A stretch of DNA of 64,000 nt from Physcomitrium patens (lineage: Eukaryota > Streptophyta > Bryopsida > Funariales > Funariaceae): contig NC_037272.1 of NCBI RefSeq assembly GCF_000002425.4, forward strand, positions 14,893,599 through 14,957,598, read 5' to 3'. Numbering within the stretch: position 1 is the stretch's first letter; each line of letters opens with the position of its first letter. The notes under the pieces were generated by a model. It worked only from the letters and a program-made list of their open reading frames with translations, did not search any database and was not told the DNA's origin. A program made the position numbers and the translations under genes. Below are positions 23,100 through 36,900 of the stretch, piece by piece.

Positions 23100-25295
23100 G
23101 AGATTAATTTTTTTAGCTAAATTTTTTCTGTAAATAAGATTGTGTATACAATAAAAATAATAGTAAAAATAAACTCAATGATTGTATCAACAAAATCTCT
23201 TGTTGGAAAGAAAGATAAAACACCAATATAAGTTTGAGAGGCCATTTTATTAAAAAGGTAAAAATTCTAGCTATGAAGAAAAAATAAATTTCAAATTTGA
23301 AAATAGAAAATCCGTAGGAGAGAATAAAAAAGAAAAAAGAAAAAAGAAAAAACATTGATTCGACTGATAAATATTCTAATTTTAAACAAAAATAAAAATA
23401 AAATAAACTTATTATAAAGAAGTAGAAGGACCTTATGGTAGATTGCTTGATTGCAATCATAAAACAGATAGAGAATTTTCAAAGACAAAGAAGAACAAAC
23501 TTTTCTTCATTCAATGTATAATCTATAAAGATTTAGATTTCTTGCTTCAAATATTTTTACCTAAAGGTTCATTTATTTTTATTTTATTATTATTTTATTA
23601 TTTGAAAAAAGAGAAGAAAAGATACATAAGACTAAAAAGTCCTAATGCCTTCTCATTTTTGCTACATTTGATCTTACGAGATGGAAGATTTATAAAAAGA
23701 TAGTGTTGTGAAGACAATGGTTTGATTTAAATTAAAAGACCTCTGACTTTCCTTTCCTATATACTATCCACTTCTTTCCATCAAAATTGCATTTTTATAT
23801 ATGTGTTTTTATCTTATAATTATATTTTAACAAAATCTTACACTTTATGCTTTTATGAGAGTTTTTATTTTTATTTTTATTTTTTTATTATATTCTCAAG
23901 TCCATAAATTAGACTTTTTAATCAAGGAAGGATTTTTTTTTATTTTTTATTTTTTATTTTTTTTTATAATTTGAATTTAAAATTGAATTTAGGATTAACA
24001 AAAACCTATGTAAAACCTAAATAAGACATATTCAAATATATAAATGATGTCACAACGACTCAACAACATTATATTTATGCATGAATTACATTTTAGTAGT
24101 ATCTTCAACTTTGTTGATGTCTTGGTTATCTTCCATATCTAATGAGAACAACTTGTTGTTGAACTTGACCAAAGTCTTAACAAACACAAAATAGTTTGTC
24201 TTGATAAAAATAAGCTTTGGCACCTTTTAGGTATTCAAAAAAATTTGCAACTTAGAATAGATAAACTAAATGTTGAGATTTTTTTTTAGAGTTGCATTTA
24301 ATGTAGACATTATAAACAACTTATATGTGATGTATTATAAGAGCAACCATGCAAATCTATGGAGATGCCAATATTTCAATAGGATCTTAGTTTTATCAAT
24401 TAGCATTTTAAAGTTTGTTTCAAAGAAACTATTGAATGTACATCTTTAAAAGAATTACAATAACAACTTAACTAACAATGTTTTTCTATGCCTTTTTGCT
24501 TCTAAAAGTATTAACTATCACTGTTCTAGCAAATTTAATATTATTATTCTATATGATATTTAAAATCAATTACAATCTATCTTAAAGTAAAAAATTATAA
24601 TTTTATTAAAAAAATCTAAAAAGAGATTCAATTAAAATGGATTTAAGCCATATAATTAACCATTGACTTATTGGGGATATTGGATCAAGAATAAAAAATA
24701 AGCTAGACCATAGGAGATGTTAACCTCAAAAATTGACTATACTTGTCTTTAATTTCTAAATAAGATTATTTAAAAAGAACATTTTCAATATTCTTGTGAT
24801 TAAGAAGAAGGTCGTTATAAAACCTCAGTACTTTTATTACAACTTTGAGGTTTTTGTCTTTGATTCTTTGGAATGTAATTTTCATCACAAAATAATATAT
24901 TATCAAATGCTTTTGATACATTTTCTTGATAGTTGTAGTGACCTCTAGTAGTATGAATTTGCTAATCACAATTTTCTTTTTAGACAATAAAGGAGCTAAA
25001 TAAACTAACGTTGGAAGCTTGTTCTTTTTTATTGCCATAGCTAAAATATTGTTTGTGAAGACCTTCTTAAATACTAGATTTTTTGAGACACTTTGCCATA
25101 AATTTAAAAAGATGTGCATTTTTTACAAAGATCGACTATTACTTATTTATTCTTCTTATAAATAGAAATGTTGTTTTTATAGTGTTAATATATACTAAAA
25201 TTTAATATATATAGGTTGATAATATTCGTGATATTAAACTAAAAACAAGTATGTAAATGACTACATTTTTTTTTTACCATATTCAATGTTCATAA

Positions 25296-25337
<42 letters not shown>

Positions 25338-25859
25338 CATTGTTATTATTTTTTAAATGAATTATTTTTGCCAATGTTATAGGAATTTATTTTGATAATA
25401 GAAGATTAAGATTTGATTGTGCTAATACATTGGTGATTATGTATAAAAAATTATATAAAAAAAAAACTTGTAAGAAATTGGGTGGCATCATTATAAGTTG
25501 GTTAAACAATTAATATTATGAATATCCATCTAAGGAAGATTTTAGAAGATTCTAGAAGGTTATTGATATTCCTAAAAGATTTTAGAAGATTCTAAAAGAT
25601 TCTAAAAAGTTATTAGATGAAGTTCTCAAGGTTGCTCGACTACAAAATAACATAGAAAGTCACAAGAAAAGGTTCTTAAAATTACTTCACATCAAAATAA
25701 TAAGAAAACCACTCAAAAAGTATCTTAGGATAATCTAGAGGCAAAGCATTCTACAAGAAGCTACTCAAAAACTTTTTAAATCCTAATATACATAGGTGTC
25801 AAAGTTGAGAAGCTCTTTAGTCTAGATAATTCATGTTTTGTAGTCTAATTTGGATCTTC
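23100..25859. other. Very AT-rich DNA, probable decayed repeats
   Basis: No domain is readable. It contains a (TTA)n run at about 25298-25336. At 25500-25640 the word AGATTCTAGAAG and close variants recur several times, as seen in old LTR sequence. Confidence 0.4.
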
Positions 25860-26200
25860 TAGTCTTCTTCTTATTTGGTATTGCATTGTTTTGTATTACT
25901 TAGGCTTTTGAGGTTATTAACAATCATGGAATATGATCTTATGAGACTTGACTTGATACACAAAATAATAATAAAAAAAAAAGACAAAGATTAGTTTATT
26001 ACTTAGTTGGAATTATATGGCTTCCAATCAAACACTAATTTGACTTGTGGTGCTATTATGTGGAACTTGCTATGTACTTTGTTACTTCTTGACTACTTAC
26101 TAAGTGCTTTTCTTGATCTTTAAGTATCCGTCTATCTTATTTTGTCTCTTATTAATTTTGACAACCTTGTAATGGTATCTTATTTCTTTACTTATTGCTC
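25860..26200 (+). repeat. Old LTR-like direct repeat, left copy
   Basis: About 300 bp that recurs in the same orientation at about 30470-30795. Shared blocks include TTACTTAGTTGGAATTATAT, ACTTGTGGTGCTA and CTTATTGCTC. Two such copies about 4.6 kb apart are what the LTRs of an old element would look like. The DNA between them keeps no readable protein domain. Confidence 0.55.
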
Positions 26201-29200
26201 CTCTAATTCCATGATGTCAAGGTACTTTGGCGGATATCATATACAAGTAGGTATGGATTCCTTATATGGATAATATTATCACAATCAAATGTAGTTAGTT
26301 TAGACATGTAATATTTTATTACTCGAGATATCTCACATCTTATCCTCAAGTTATTTATAATGTAGATTTTTTTTTGGATTTGGATTGCATGTCTAAGAAT
26401 ATTTATTATAAGGTAGTTCCTATCCACCATATAATTTAATAATTTCTTAATTTTTTTTACAATACATGCAATAATACTTGTATTAGATTTTCAATGCATG
26501 TTGATAGATGTCAAAAATTGAACTATGTGTAGATTTTGTAAAGACCAAATAATCCACCTTGTTAGTATAGATAGAATATCTTTCTTTGAGATATGGATGT
26601 TTGGCAAAATGCTTTAAGATTATACATTAAGCCTCCTCCATATTGTCGATCTTCTCATTTAAGCTGCTATTATAAAAACCATTTTCAATCTAGATGAAGA
26701 TGGATGTATTATGATCTTGTTCTATTGATAGAGGTAGATCTTCTTCACCTGCTATGTTTATTTTTAATGTCATGCTTTTAAGATGTGATTGTAGCTAATT
26801 GATTGTAGCCAATTGATTGTAGATGCTAATGTCGCTTGAGCCTCTTAGTGTATGGTGTTGAGAGCTTATAATTATTTGATTTAAATTTAGGTATATTTTT
26901 CAAAGCTCTAAAGGCCATTTTTTTTCTTGTATCACTTAAATTTGATTCCACAGCTCTTGTAACTTATCCTTTATAAAGATAAAATTATACTTGAGTGCCA
27001 TAAGTTTGTTTTAATATTAGCAAATTATGTGATTTTTATTTCATTTTATTTTATTATTTTTTAAGATGGAACCACATCCTTTCTATCTTATACATTGCAT
27101 TTCTTATATCTTGGATGCTCATAGATATCATCAAGGCATGATGCAACAATTCTATATCGTGGTTCAATTCATTGATCTATAATTATAATATTGTGTTGAA
27201 TTCAAAATATTCATAAATTATATCTCGGACATAATCTTCACAACATTAAGACTTCATGGTTTTTTGTTGGCCAAGACCACCAACTTATGTATTATGTGGC
27301 ATAAAATTTTGTATTGCAACTAGTCATGGCTCAGTTGATGGTTTCTTTATTCTTCGCTAGTAAGTAAACATCTATTATGACATTCAAAATAATTTTGACT
27401 TACTTGCAAAAAAATATCAAAGAAAGCACACGAAAAATGTGGATATATTCCTTAATATTATATTTGATCTTGTGATATCATATTGTATCCATTGACTATA
27501 AAAGTTTTGTTGCTAATAATGTCATTGTAATTGGAATATGACTGCTCATACTTGGATCTATAGTTAGTAACTTCTAAGAATTTAAATCTAAATATCATCT
27601 AAAGATAGTTAATATTCCATAAGATCTCATTATCCTTGACTATACCTAGGTACTATTCATTTGAGGATTTGCACCATGCCATACTTTGTACAAACTTCTA
27701 ATACCACTTCTTATTTATAATGGATAAAAATTGACAATAATAACTTACTAAAATTATACCATTGATCCATTTATTATCATATATGTCAATCCATGCTTGT
27801 ATCTTGGTTATTATAGAGAGTTGTAGATAGAAATATGTGACTATCATTGTGGAAGAAGAAAACTTTAGAGACAAAAATAAAAAATAAGAAAGCAAAGAAA
27901 TAAGAAGATATAATATATTAGAAGTAAGATTCTTGTTTTGTTTCCATAGGTACTTTGAACTAGCACTAATTAGCCTAGATATTTACTATGATACACTTGG
28001 CTTTTATTATTGAGATTATTGATAAGTATGATTCTTTGGTGTTTGTGATGGTTATCCTTACACAATATAAGTTTTTATTGATTTTGATGCTTTATCTATT
28101 ATTGTCAAGCTTATATAATAAGTCTTACTTAAACCACATGATCTAAATAGAGTCACCAAGAATAGTATTAAGTTTCTCCACAAGATTGTTGAATTAGTTT
28201 AAATAAACTTCTTTTATTTTGTAATTGACTTTCTTAATTTTTGATAATTTTAATATAATATTATTATTGGTTTTTATGCACGTGAATTTATTTTATAAAG
28301 CTTAATTCAAGCTCCTTCCAAATGGCCTCATAGTGTCTATAGATAAACAATAAAATCTATATAATGCTTGCTTCTCAAAAAATCACCTCAAATATTTGTT
28401 TTAATATTTTCAATGATATCTGTGCTATGATTAAGTATGCTTTGATGTATTTATTAAGGTCCCTTATTTAATTATAAATAAGATATTTTAGGCTAAGTTA
28501 TCTCAAATTATCTACCATGGCTTGGATTAAAAGAAATGCTGTAGATAGATTTTTCTATGGATTTGGTAGTAATCTTCATCCATTCTTTTACTCAATTTTT
28601 GTATTTGAAGTGCATGGGATTTGGATCATGAATTTTGAACTACTTATATAAGTTCCTTGTAACATTATAACATCTCTTATAAAGTTGCTTTCATGTGGTC
28701 TTTTGTTGCCATGGTATATTATTGTAACCAACTTTATAAGTCTCTAATGTCATATTTTATAAAGTTTGTTTGAGAATGTACTAGGCACCTGGCTATGGAA
28801 GGTAAAATGGAAATTACAACAATTTTTTTTTAATAATTCTAATACAATCATAAATAAATTATAATTATATTATATTAATGATAATCAATTTGTAATTAAA
28901 CTTCAAAAGAAGTCTCAAAGAACTTACAAAAAGAATATAAAGAAATCATAAATAATTTTTTAAAAAATATTTATAATAAAGAAATTCTAAAAAAATATCA
29001 AAGAAATCTTTAAAAAATATTTAAAATAGAAATTTTAATTGAATCCTTAAAATTTTTTTATGTAAATGTCAAAAAATCCTAATGAAATCCTAAACCAATC
29101 TTAACCAAATCTTAGACCAAATCTTAACCAAATCCTAATTATATCCTAAATTCTAACAAAATCCTACACCAAACCTGAACCAAATCTTAGATCAAATCAT

Positions 29201-30469
29201 AATGAATTCTTAATGAATCTTAACCAAACTCTAAACAAATCCTAAATTGTACAATAGATTGAAATATCAATAATTAATGATAAAATAATTGATTTCAATT
29301 CAAAAATTTTAAACTTTTTACCGACTAAGTTGGCAATAAGTATAAAATGTTTTTTAAAAATTAAACATATCAAATAGAAGATAACTCCTAAATTCCATGT
29401 AGATATTAGTCGGCTCTCTTCTACAATCTTAATGTTGATATTTTAGAGCCAAAATTTCTTAATTTTACCATTCAATAAGTTTTAAATTTTTTATAATTAT
29501 TGGAAGTCAAGTTTACTACTTATGAAAAAAATTTGACTTCAATCCAAAAAGTATTTTGACAAATATCTTAAAAATCCTCACTAGTTTTTTAAACCCCAAT
29601 TTTTAAGACTTTAATATGTTTGAGCTTCAATAAACTTAAAAAAAAAAAATTATATAAAATTCAAACTTGCAATATAAATTACATATAATAATAATTATTT
29701 AATCACAAAATTTTACTTATAGATCATTTATAAATCTCACACAATTATTCAAAGTATTAACTCTTTAAATTTCTCAAAATCCAAAGTCACGTGAAAAAAA
29801 TCTCAACTTTGCAAAGCCTTTATAAAATTTTTATGCACTCAAATCACTTCAAATTAAGTCTCAAAGAACCTCTTTCTTATTTGCTCTCAAATTCTATTCT
29901 CTAATTAACCAAAAAAACTTTTATTTATTGTAGGTACATAATTTTATGCAATAGAATCTAATTTTAACTTTGGTTCATAATTAGTCCTCTTTAAGTATCA
30001 ATTCTTTGTATTTTGAGGTGATTTTTTTAAAAATTTATTTTTAATTTCATTCTAAAGATATCTATATTAATTATATATCTTATTTATTCTAATTTGGCTT
30101 ATTTATACTCCTACAAAGTAAATAGAAGTCTCTTCTAAAAAAATAATATTAATAATTATTAATTTTTATTACATCTTTATCTATTATTTATATTTTTAAG
30201 ATAATTTATTAAAATAATTTCATTTAGACTCTTCTTTAATAAAATATATATTTTTGTTTTACCTAATGGCCTTACTACTATATAATATTGGTCCTTTTGG
30301 AATTACTGGTGGTTTCTTCTAAGTTCCATTTGCCAAGCTTAAGTTGACTAAGAAGAGATCTTATCAAATATCTTCTTGTTCTAATTTCTTTGCTTATTTT
30401 ATTTATAGATCTTGTATTCATCTTCCATCAAGATCTCTTAAGATTTTGCCATACAATCCTTCTTAACAT
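26201..30469. mobile_element. Probable interior of an old, unclassified LTR element
   Basis: AT-rich sequence between two direct repeats. No gag, protease or reverse transcriptase motif survives that I can read. The block at about 29560-30150 matches about 39905-40510, so at least one further repeat family is included. Confidence 0.35.
29085..29250. repeat. Degenerate short tandem repeat rich in ACCAAATCCTAA
   Basis: Twelve or more imperfect units of about 12-14 bp built on AACCAAATCTTA or AACCAAATCCTA. The spacing is irregular. Confidence 0.6.
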
Positions 30470-30795
30470 AGTTGCCAAATGTTACTCGGGCTTTCAAGAT
30501 TACTTATAATGATGGAATACGACCTTGCAAGAGTCAACTTAATATATATAATGATCAAATTAAAACAAAGACTAATTTATTACTTAGTTGGAATTATATA
30601 GTCTTTGATCCAATACTAACTTAACTTGTGGTGCTACTATGCAAGATCCACTATGTATTATGTTACTTTTCAATTATCTTTAAAGTACTTTTTCTAACTT
30701 TTAAGTACTCATCTATCTTATTACATTCTTGGTTTATTTGGATGACCTCATAATAGCACCATATTTCTCTGCTTATTGCTCTTAAAATATTGTGT
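30470..30795 (+). repeat. Old LTR-like direct repeat, right copy
   Basis: Partner of 25860-26200, same orientation, readable identity over about 280 bp with many substitutions. Confidence 0.55.
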
Positions 30796-30811
30796 AAGAA
30801 AAATACATATT

Positions 30812-31045
30812 TATTCTAATATTTATCTATATGATTAAGTAAAAATAGATAAAACTAAATTTATTTCAATATTTTTTCTAGATAAGCTTTCTAGAAGTTT
30901 CATAGATGCAACTTTGACTTTATATGTATTTATAGTTGATTGATAGGTTAAAAATTTGATCAACAAGTTAACCACATATTAATAGCTTGCGGAATAAGCT
31001 AATTATATGACTTTCATATAGAAAACTTGCATTACAAATTAAGAT
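30812..31045 (+). repeat. Truncated chromovirus LTR fragment
   Basis: Matches the first roughly 250 bp of the chromovirus LTR (blocks AGCTTTCTAGAAG, GACTTTATATG, GTTAACCACAT). The TATA box and downstream half are missing. The break lies shortly before the older gypsy LTR that starts at 31172. Confidence 0.65.
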
Positions 31046-31166
31046 ATGTTGTCATGTAATAATATGGCTATATAGTGAAAAATAAAAATATAGATGTTAT
31101 TATAGAGGAGCCTAGTAGAAAGATGTAGTAGAAAATAAGGATAAATGATAAAAAGGTAGTAAAAGA

Positions 31167-31171
31167 TTTAG
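31167..31171. repeat. Target duplication TTTAG, left end of older gypsy element
   Basis: TTTAG directly before the LTR start. The matching copy, as CTAAA on this strand, is at 40520-40524, beyond the element's 3' LTR, which now points the other way. Confidence 0.75.
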
Positions 31172-31727
31172 TATAACAAGGTATAGATAAGATATTTTTA
31201 TTATTAGCACATAGAGATAGATAGTTGGAAGTTATAGAAGTTTCTAGAATTAGAGCTAAATTAATAGACTATGTAGGATCCATTGTGGAACATTCTAGAA
31301 AGAGCTTAAGGTAGTTATATAAGAGGAGTCCACTATGGAACATTCTAGAAAAAGCTTAGGGTGGTTATCTAGGTAGGGTCTACCATAGAATCTTCTAAAA
31401 AGGACTTAAGATGGTTATTTAAGTAAGATCCATCATCTAGGAATATTTTAAAAAGTATAGGATTATAGAATAAGGTAAAAAAATGACTAATCAAGGTCTT
31501 TTAAGAAGCTGACTAGATATGGCTTCAGATCTTCTTTCTTAGTAAATTTTGATTTTTCATCTTCTTGTTTGATTTGATTTGATTTTATTTCTATTTATTC
31601 AATTTTTTTTTATATTTTATTCCATTTAGTTTTATTATGGGCTATTTTATCATATTTTGTCATAAGGTTTTATGTGGTTTTAGATTAGAAGAGTCTTAAA
31701 CTCTCAAGATAGGCTGATCCTATATTA
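31172..31727 (+). repeat. 5' LTR of older gypsy element
   Basis: About 556 bp from TATAACAAGG to the base before the primer site. It matches, in reverse orientation, the 3' LTR at 40525-41052 and the LTR at 57089-57542, including three spaced copies of a CATTCTAGAAAG-like word. Confidence 0.8.
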
Positions 31728-31740
31728 TTGGTATCAGAGC
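31728..31740 (+). other. tRNA-Met primer binding site
   Basis: TTGGTATCAGAGC starts directly at the LTR end. TGGTATCAGAGC is the usual plant primer site complementary to the 3' end of initiator tRNA-Met. Confidence 0.85.
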
Positions 31741-32801
31741 AAGTATTAGACTATTCTTTGGTAAAGTGTCAATAGCCATCATTTACTTTAAGACCAATTT
31801 TTGTGGTCATACTAGATATTGTATTGAGGCTAAAATGAGCTACTTTAAAAAAAAAATCAACCGAAAAGTAAAAAGGCATTATAACAGTAGAGTCCAGAAA
31901 GAAATTATAACATGGGAGATATGGCGAAGCAATCCCACATAGAGGCTCAAATATAGCACATCTTAGGCCAAATATGTACTTTTTAAGGACAAATAGAAGC
32001 CTCTAAGACAAGAGAATTGACATATGCTAGGCTAAAATTGAGTAAACTTAGTACATACTCTAGGACTTCAAAACAAGAAGATGTATGTCAATGGCTCTTT
32101 AATATGCAATAATACTTCTAATTATCTAAGGCAAATACCACTGAAGAAATTATATATGAAGTTAGCTATTTGAAAGATGCAGTAGCTATTTGGTGGTAAC
32201 ATTGAGTTCAAAGCTATGGAGCTCAAGGTGGATTTTGTGATTGAGAAGAATTTGAAACCAAGTTTAGGAATCGATTTTGGCTCATCAATGTGGAGAAGAT
32301 AACACATGATTAGTTGGTAAATCTTATACAATCTAGGTGGATGTAAGATTATGTCTTCCAATTTAAGTCTTTATATCTCTAAATTGACAATATTTTAGAA
32401 GCAAAGATAATAGATTGATTTCCATGAGGTTTGAAACTTGCAGTCCAATGAGAGATAGAACTAAAGAATCCGCAAACATTTGAAGAGTTAATTAGGATTG
32501 CAGAGAGGGTTGATGCTATAGATTTTAAAAATCGTGGAACATGACCTATAGCACAAAATTCTATACCGCTATCTATTACTATGGCACAACAACCAATGCC
32601 AATAGGATTTAATGCCCTACAAGCATCATTGATACTACAAAGATGACAAATATTGGTGCAAAAGAGATTATGTTTCTATTTTTGAGAGCCAAGCCATCAA
32701 ATTGGATGTTATACAAATGTTAAAATTTGAGCACCAATAAAATAAGGCAGCTTTACAATCTTAAGATTCATTAAGTTGATAATAACACAAAGCAGGGAAA
32801 C
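31741..32801 (+). pseudogene. Older gypsy element: leader and gag, 5' part
   Basis: A gag-like reading is visible in fragments with many stops (for example around 31915-32110 and 32440-32520). The sequence stops at 32801 at the border of chromovirus copy A. The gag continues in the spacer from 44274 downward on the other strand. The homologous element at 54839-57542 is uninterrupted at the matching place (about 56485), which shows the original join. Confidence 0.75.
32797..32801. repeat. Left 5-bp flank of chromovirus A (GAAAC)
   Basis: It does not match A's right flank (ACTAA, 39174-39178). It is the exact reverse complement of the 5 bases left of copy B (GTTTC, 44270-44274). Confidence 0.8.
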
Positions 32802-33353
32802 TCTCAAGGACAAAGACTCCATGAGGGAAAATATACACCAAAAAGCTATCTCGATATAATAAGTCAAAATATAAACAAGTAGGTATATTAAAAGGAAACT
32901 GGAATGGCTATTGCCACAAGACAAGAAACTAAAGACTCTTGAACTTGGACTAGAAGCAAGAAAGGAGTTGACAAGAGTGAAGAAGCCTTCACTCTTGTCT
33001 CTATATATACTATCTAACTAGGGGCTACGTGGCGACGTTCTATAGGACCTCCAATATGTGTTGACTTTGTAGGACACATGCCTTGACTTATAAGGCAAGT
33101 TTTTCTACGTGTGGGCCACATAATTAGCTTGATCTTGAAGCTAACAACATGTGTGGCACATAGCCAACTTGTTGACCACGTTTCTAATCCAAAAAGCCAA
33201 TTAAAGACACCTATGAAGTCAAAGCAGCGTCTAGGAAGTTTCTAGGAAGCTTCTATATTAAATATTATAGAATTAACTTACTTTTATCTACTTTTACTTA
33301 CTTCTACCTATTTCTATATGTAATTATTAACTTACACGATTATGGCCGTGACA
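32802..33353 (-). repeat. 3' LTR of chromovirus A
   Basis: 552 bp. The ends read TGTCAC and, with one change, TTGAGA in element orientation. At five positions it shares the variant of copy B's 3' LTR and differs from both 5' LTRs. Confidence 0.95.
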
Positions 33354-33356
33354 TTA

Positions 33357-33367
33357 CCCCCCCTTCT
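33357..33367 (-). other. Polypurine tract of chromovirus A
   Basis: AGAAGGGGGGG on the minus strand, three bases before the 3' LTR. This is the usual plus-strand primer site. Confidence 0.85.
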
Positions 33368-33394
33368 AGAGACGAGTTCCACGAGGAGCGGTCA

Positions 33395-33817
33395 TCATAT
33401 GTTGAGGAAATCTATGATGCGACGAATTATATTCGCCACATACTCTGATCTCTGTTCTCTTCGAAGATGATTGATAGGGCCTCTCAACCATCGGTAGTGT
33501 CCCATACCAGGGCGGGAAGACCACCCAGTTATTTGATCATTGTTGAGGCCTTTGTAACTTCCTTCGAATAGAATATTCGGAACACCATCAGGAGTTGTTC
33601 CTACCTCTAGCAAAATCACCAAACATCGAGAGTCCCTTCCCAAATCGTGATACCAAACGCGTTGTATCTCACCATCTATTCGAGGAAGAACATGACGTTC
33701 TTGAAGATGTTCATCTCGATTGCGTCGTCTTGAAGGTTGTGACAATCGTAATGTTTCGTCCGGCAGGTCAGCAAACGAAGGTTCTTGAGTTGAATCCGCT
33801 GGTTGTTAGCTCTCCAT
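33395..33817 (-). pseudogene. ORF3 downstream of chromodomain (copy A), function unknown
   Basis: 140 codons from ATG at 33817 to the stop at 33395, broken at codon 4 by TAA (33808-33806). It begins 94 nt after the pol stop, in a different frame. The product would have an Arg-rich N-terminal part (SRRRNRDEHLQERHV) and a globular-looking C-terminal part (WYHDLGRDSRCLVILLEVG). No family was recognised. Confidence 0.6.
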
Positions 33818-33911
33818 CTAATTAGCGTCACAAATGTAAAGAAGTTACAAACAAGGATAGGAAATTGAATGTTATCTTGCCTCAATCTTGTCTCTTTTAT
33901 AAGAGAGATTT

Positions 33912-36900
33912 TCATCTTGGTTTTGATGGATGTCGTTGATGAAAAACTTTGACTTTAGCTGATGCATTTGCTAGATTCCTAGATGGCTCCCATGTGCGTT
34001 CACTAATATCATATCCGCGCCAATGAACAAGATATTCCAGCTTATTTCGGCGCCGCCTTGAGTCTAATATCTCTTCCACCTCAAATTCTTCATTATTATC
34101 TACTTCTATAGGAGGCGGTGGCATTTGTCTTCTTCCTTGTATATCCACTGTCTTATATGGTTCAAGAAGAGACACATGGAATACATGATGGATCTTCATT
34201 GACTCCGGTAGATGTAACCGATATGCAACTGGGTTGATCTGTTCAGAAACAGAAAAGGGGCCAAGCCTACGATAGTCCAACTTGTCACAAGGTCGAGTAG
34301 TCTTGATATTGCGATGAAGTAGCCATACCTTATCACCCACGTTGATTTGTGGTTGCTCCTTACGATATAGATCTGCGTTTATCTTTTGTCGTTCTTGAGC
34401 TTCCTTCAATTGCGTCTTCATTATTGCATGTAACTCTGACAACCGATTTGCCATATCTTCTGCTGCAGGATTATCAACTTTTGAAAAATCAAAAGTATCA
34501 AGTCGTGGATGATAGCCATAATTGGCAAAGAAAGGTGTTTGTTGCGTGGAAGAATGTACCGTATTATTATAAGCAAACTCTGCCAATGGCAGAAGGGTTG
34601 TCCAATCATCTTGTTGGTAGTTGATAGTACACCTTAAATATTGCTCCAAGACTTGGTTTATGCGCTCTGTTTGTCCATCAGTTTGAGGATGGAAAGCCGA
34701 AGATAGCTTTATGTCCACTTTTAAAATCTTGAAAAGGGTCCTCCAAAATCTTGACACAAATTGAGTTCCCCTATCTGATATGATATCTTTAGGTAATCCA
34801 TGATAGCGATAGATATTATCAATGAAAAGCTTATCTGTTTCTTCACCTGTGATAGATTTTGTACATGGCACAAAATGTGCCATCTTGGTGAAACGATCTA
34901 CTATCACAAATATAGAATCATAAGATCTTGAGCTTGGAAGATCTGTGATGAAATCCATAGAAACAGAAGACCATGGTTGTTCTGGTATAGGTAATGGCTG
35001 AAGAAGTCCGTAAGGTCAATGACGAGGAATTTTTGATCTTGAACAAATATCACATGATTGTACAAAGTCTTTGACTGACTTTCACATTTGTAGCCACCAA
35101 AAATCTCTTGATATGAGTTCCAAAGTCTTATTAAATCTAAAGTGCCCTGCTGTTGGAAAGTCATGACGTGCTTGAAGAACATGTAAACGTGCTTCTCCTT
35201 CTGGAACATATAGGCGTCCTTCAAAATATAATAGATTATTCTTGAACTCGAACTTAGAAGGATCATGAGACTTGGAAGAATTATTCTCGATATCATAAAC
35301 AAGAGGGTCTGAGGACATACTGGACTGGATTTGCTTGAGAAAAGTTGAATCAACAGTCAATGTTGATTTCATTGCTCGGAGATGAAATTGCTCCGGTTTC
35401 AAGAGGACCGTTCTTTGTTGCTCAAAAGCTGTATCTCCTTCTTTTGGTGCAAAATAAGAACGTCTAGATAGGGCATCGGATAAACCTTGTTGTTTTCCTA
35501 GCCGATAAGTGATAATGAACTCGAATCTTGACAAAGACATACTCCAACGAGCTTGACGACGATTCAACACGCATGCTGACATGAAATACTCGAGGTTCTT
35601 GTGATCTGTATATACAGTGACTGGACTATAAGCGCCTTTTAGATAATGATGCCATTCTTGATAGGAATCCATGATCGTAAGAAGTTCTTTATCGTGGATC
35701 TCATAATTGATCTCGGCTGCTGAGAATTTTCTTGAATGAAAAGCTATCGGATGAAGTTTGTCATCTGTTCCCATTTGTGATAAAACTGCACCCAAGGCAA
35801 AATCTGATGCATCTGTTTCCATAAAAAATGCCTTGGAAAAATCAACACGATATAAGACTGGTGCAGAGACAAACGATGTCTTCAAGGCTTCAAATACTGC
35901 TTCCGCTTCTTAATTCCATTGGAATTTATCTTTACTAGTCAAGCGTGTAAGTGGAGCTGCAACTCGTGAGAAATCTTTGATGAAGATTCGATAGTAATTG
36001 ACAAATCCCAAGAAACATTGGACATCTCTTACTGTCCTTGGAATCTTCCAATCCATGATTGTTTGGACTTTCTTAGAATCCATCATGAGACCATCATTTG
36101 AAATGATGTATCCTAAAAAGTCAACTTGAGTAGTGTGAAATACACACTTTTCCATCTTGGCGTACAATCCTGCATCTTTAAGTTTTTGTAATACTTGACA
36201 AACATGTATTTCATGTTCTTCGACGTTCTTAGAATAGATCAGGATATCGTCTAGATAGCAGACGATAAAATTGTCTAAGAATTCACGAAATACATCATTC
36301 ATGAGATGTTGAAAAGCAGCTGGTGCATTCGTGAGTCCAAAGGGCATGACATTATATTCGAAATGTCCATACCTGGTTCGAAACACAGTCTTCCATTCAT
36401 CTCCTTCTTTGATCCGTACTAGATTATATGCTCCTCTTAGATCTATTTTTGTATAGATCTTAGCTTGATTCAACTGGTCAAGGAGTCTTGATATCAAAGG
36501 TAATGGATACCTGTTCTTGATTGTGATCTTGTTGAGTCCTCGATAATCAACACACATTCGTAAAGATCCATCTTTTTTCTTTACGAATAGAATTGGAGCT
36601 CCTGCTGGAGATTTTGAATGGTGTATGAAATTCTTCGCTAAATTCTCGTCAATATATGTCTTGAGTTCAGCCATCTCATCTTGCGATAAACTGTAAATTG
36701 GTCCAAATGGTGGCTGAGTTCCTTCCTTGAGGTCGATTGAACAATCATATGGACGATGCTCAGGAAGAATATCTGCATTCTTTTTCTCAAAAACGTCTTG
36801 ATACTCCTGATATTGACTTGGAATGCCAATTGAAGTCTTTACGTTTTCAGAAATAGGTGCAGCATAAATAGCAAAAGTTGATCCTTCTTTTGCTGCGTGT

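Noticed and set aside
29085..29250. Interstitial telomere-type array
   Set aside because: The units resemble AACCAAATCCTAA with irregular length and do not repeat the plant CCCTAAA heptamer.
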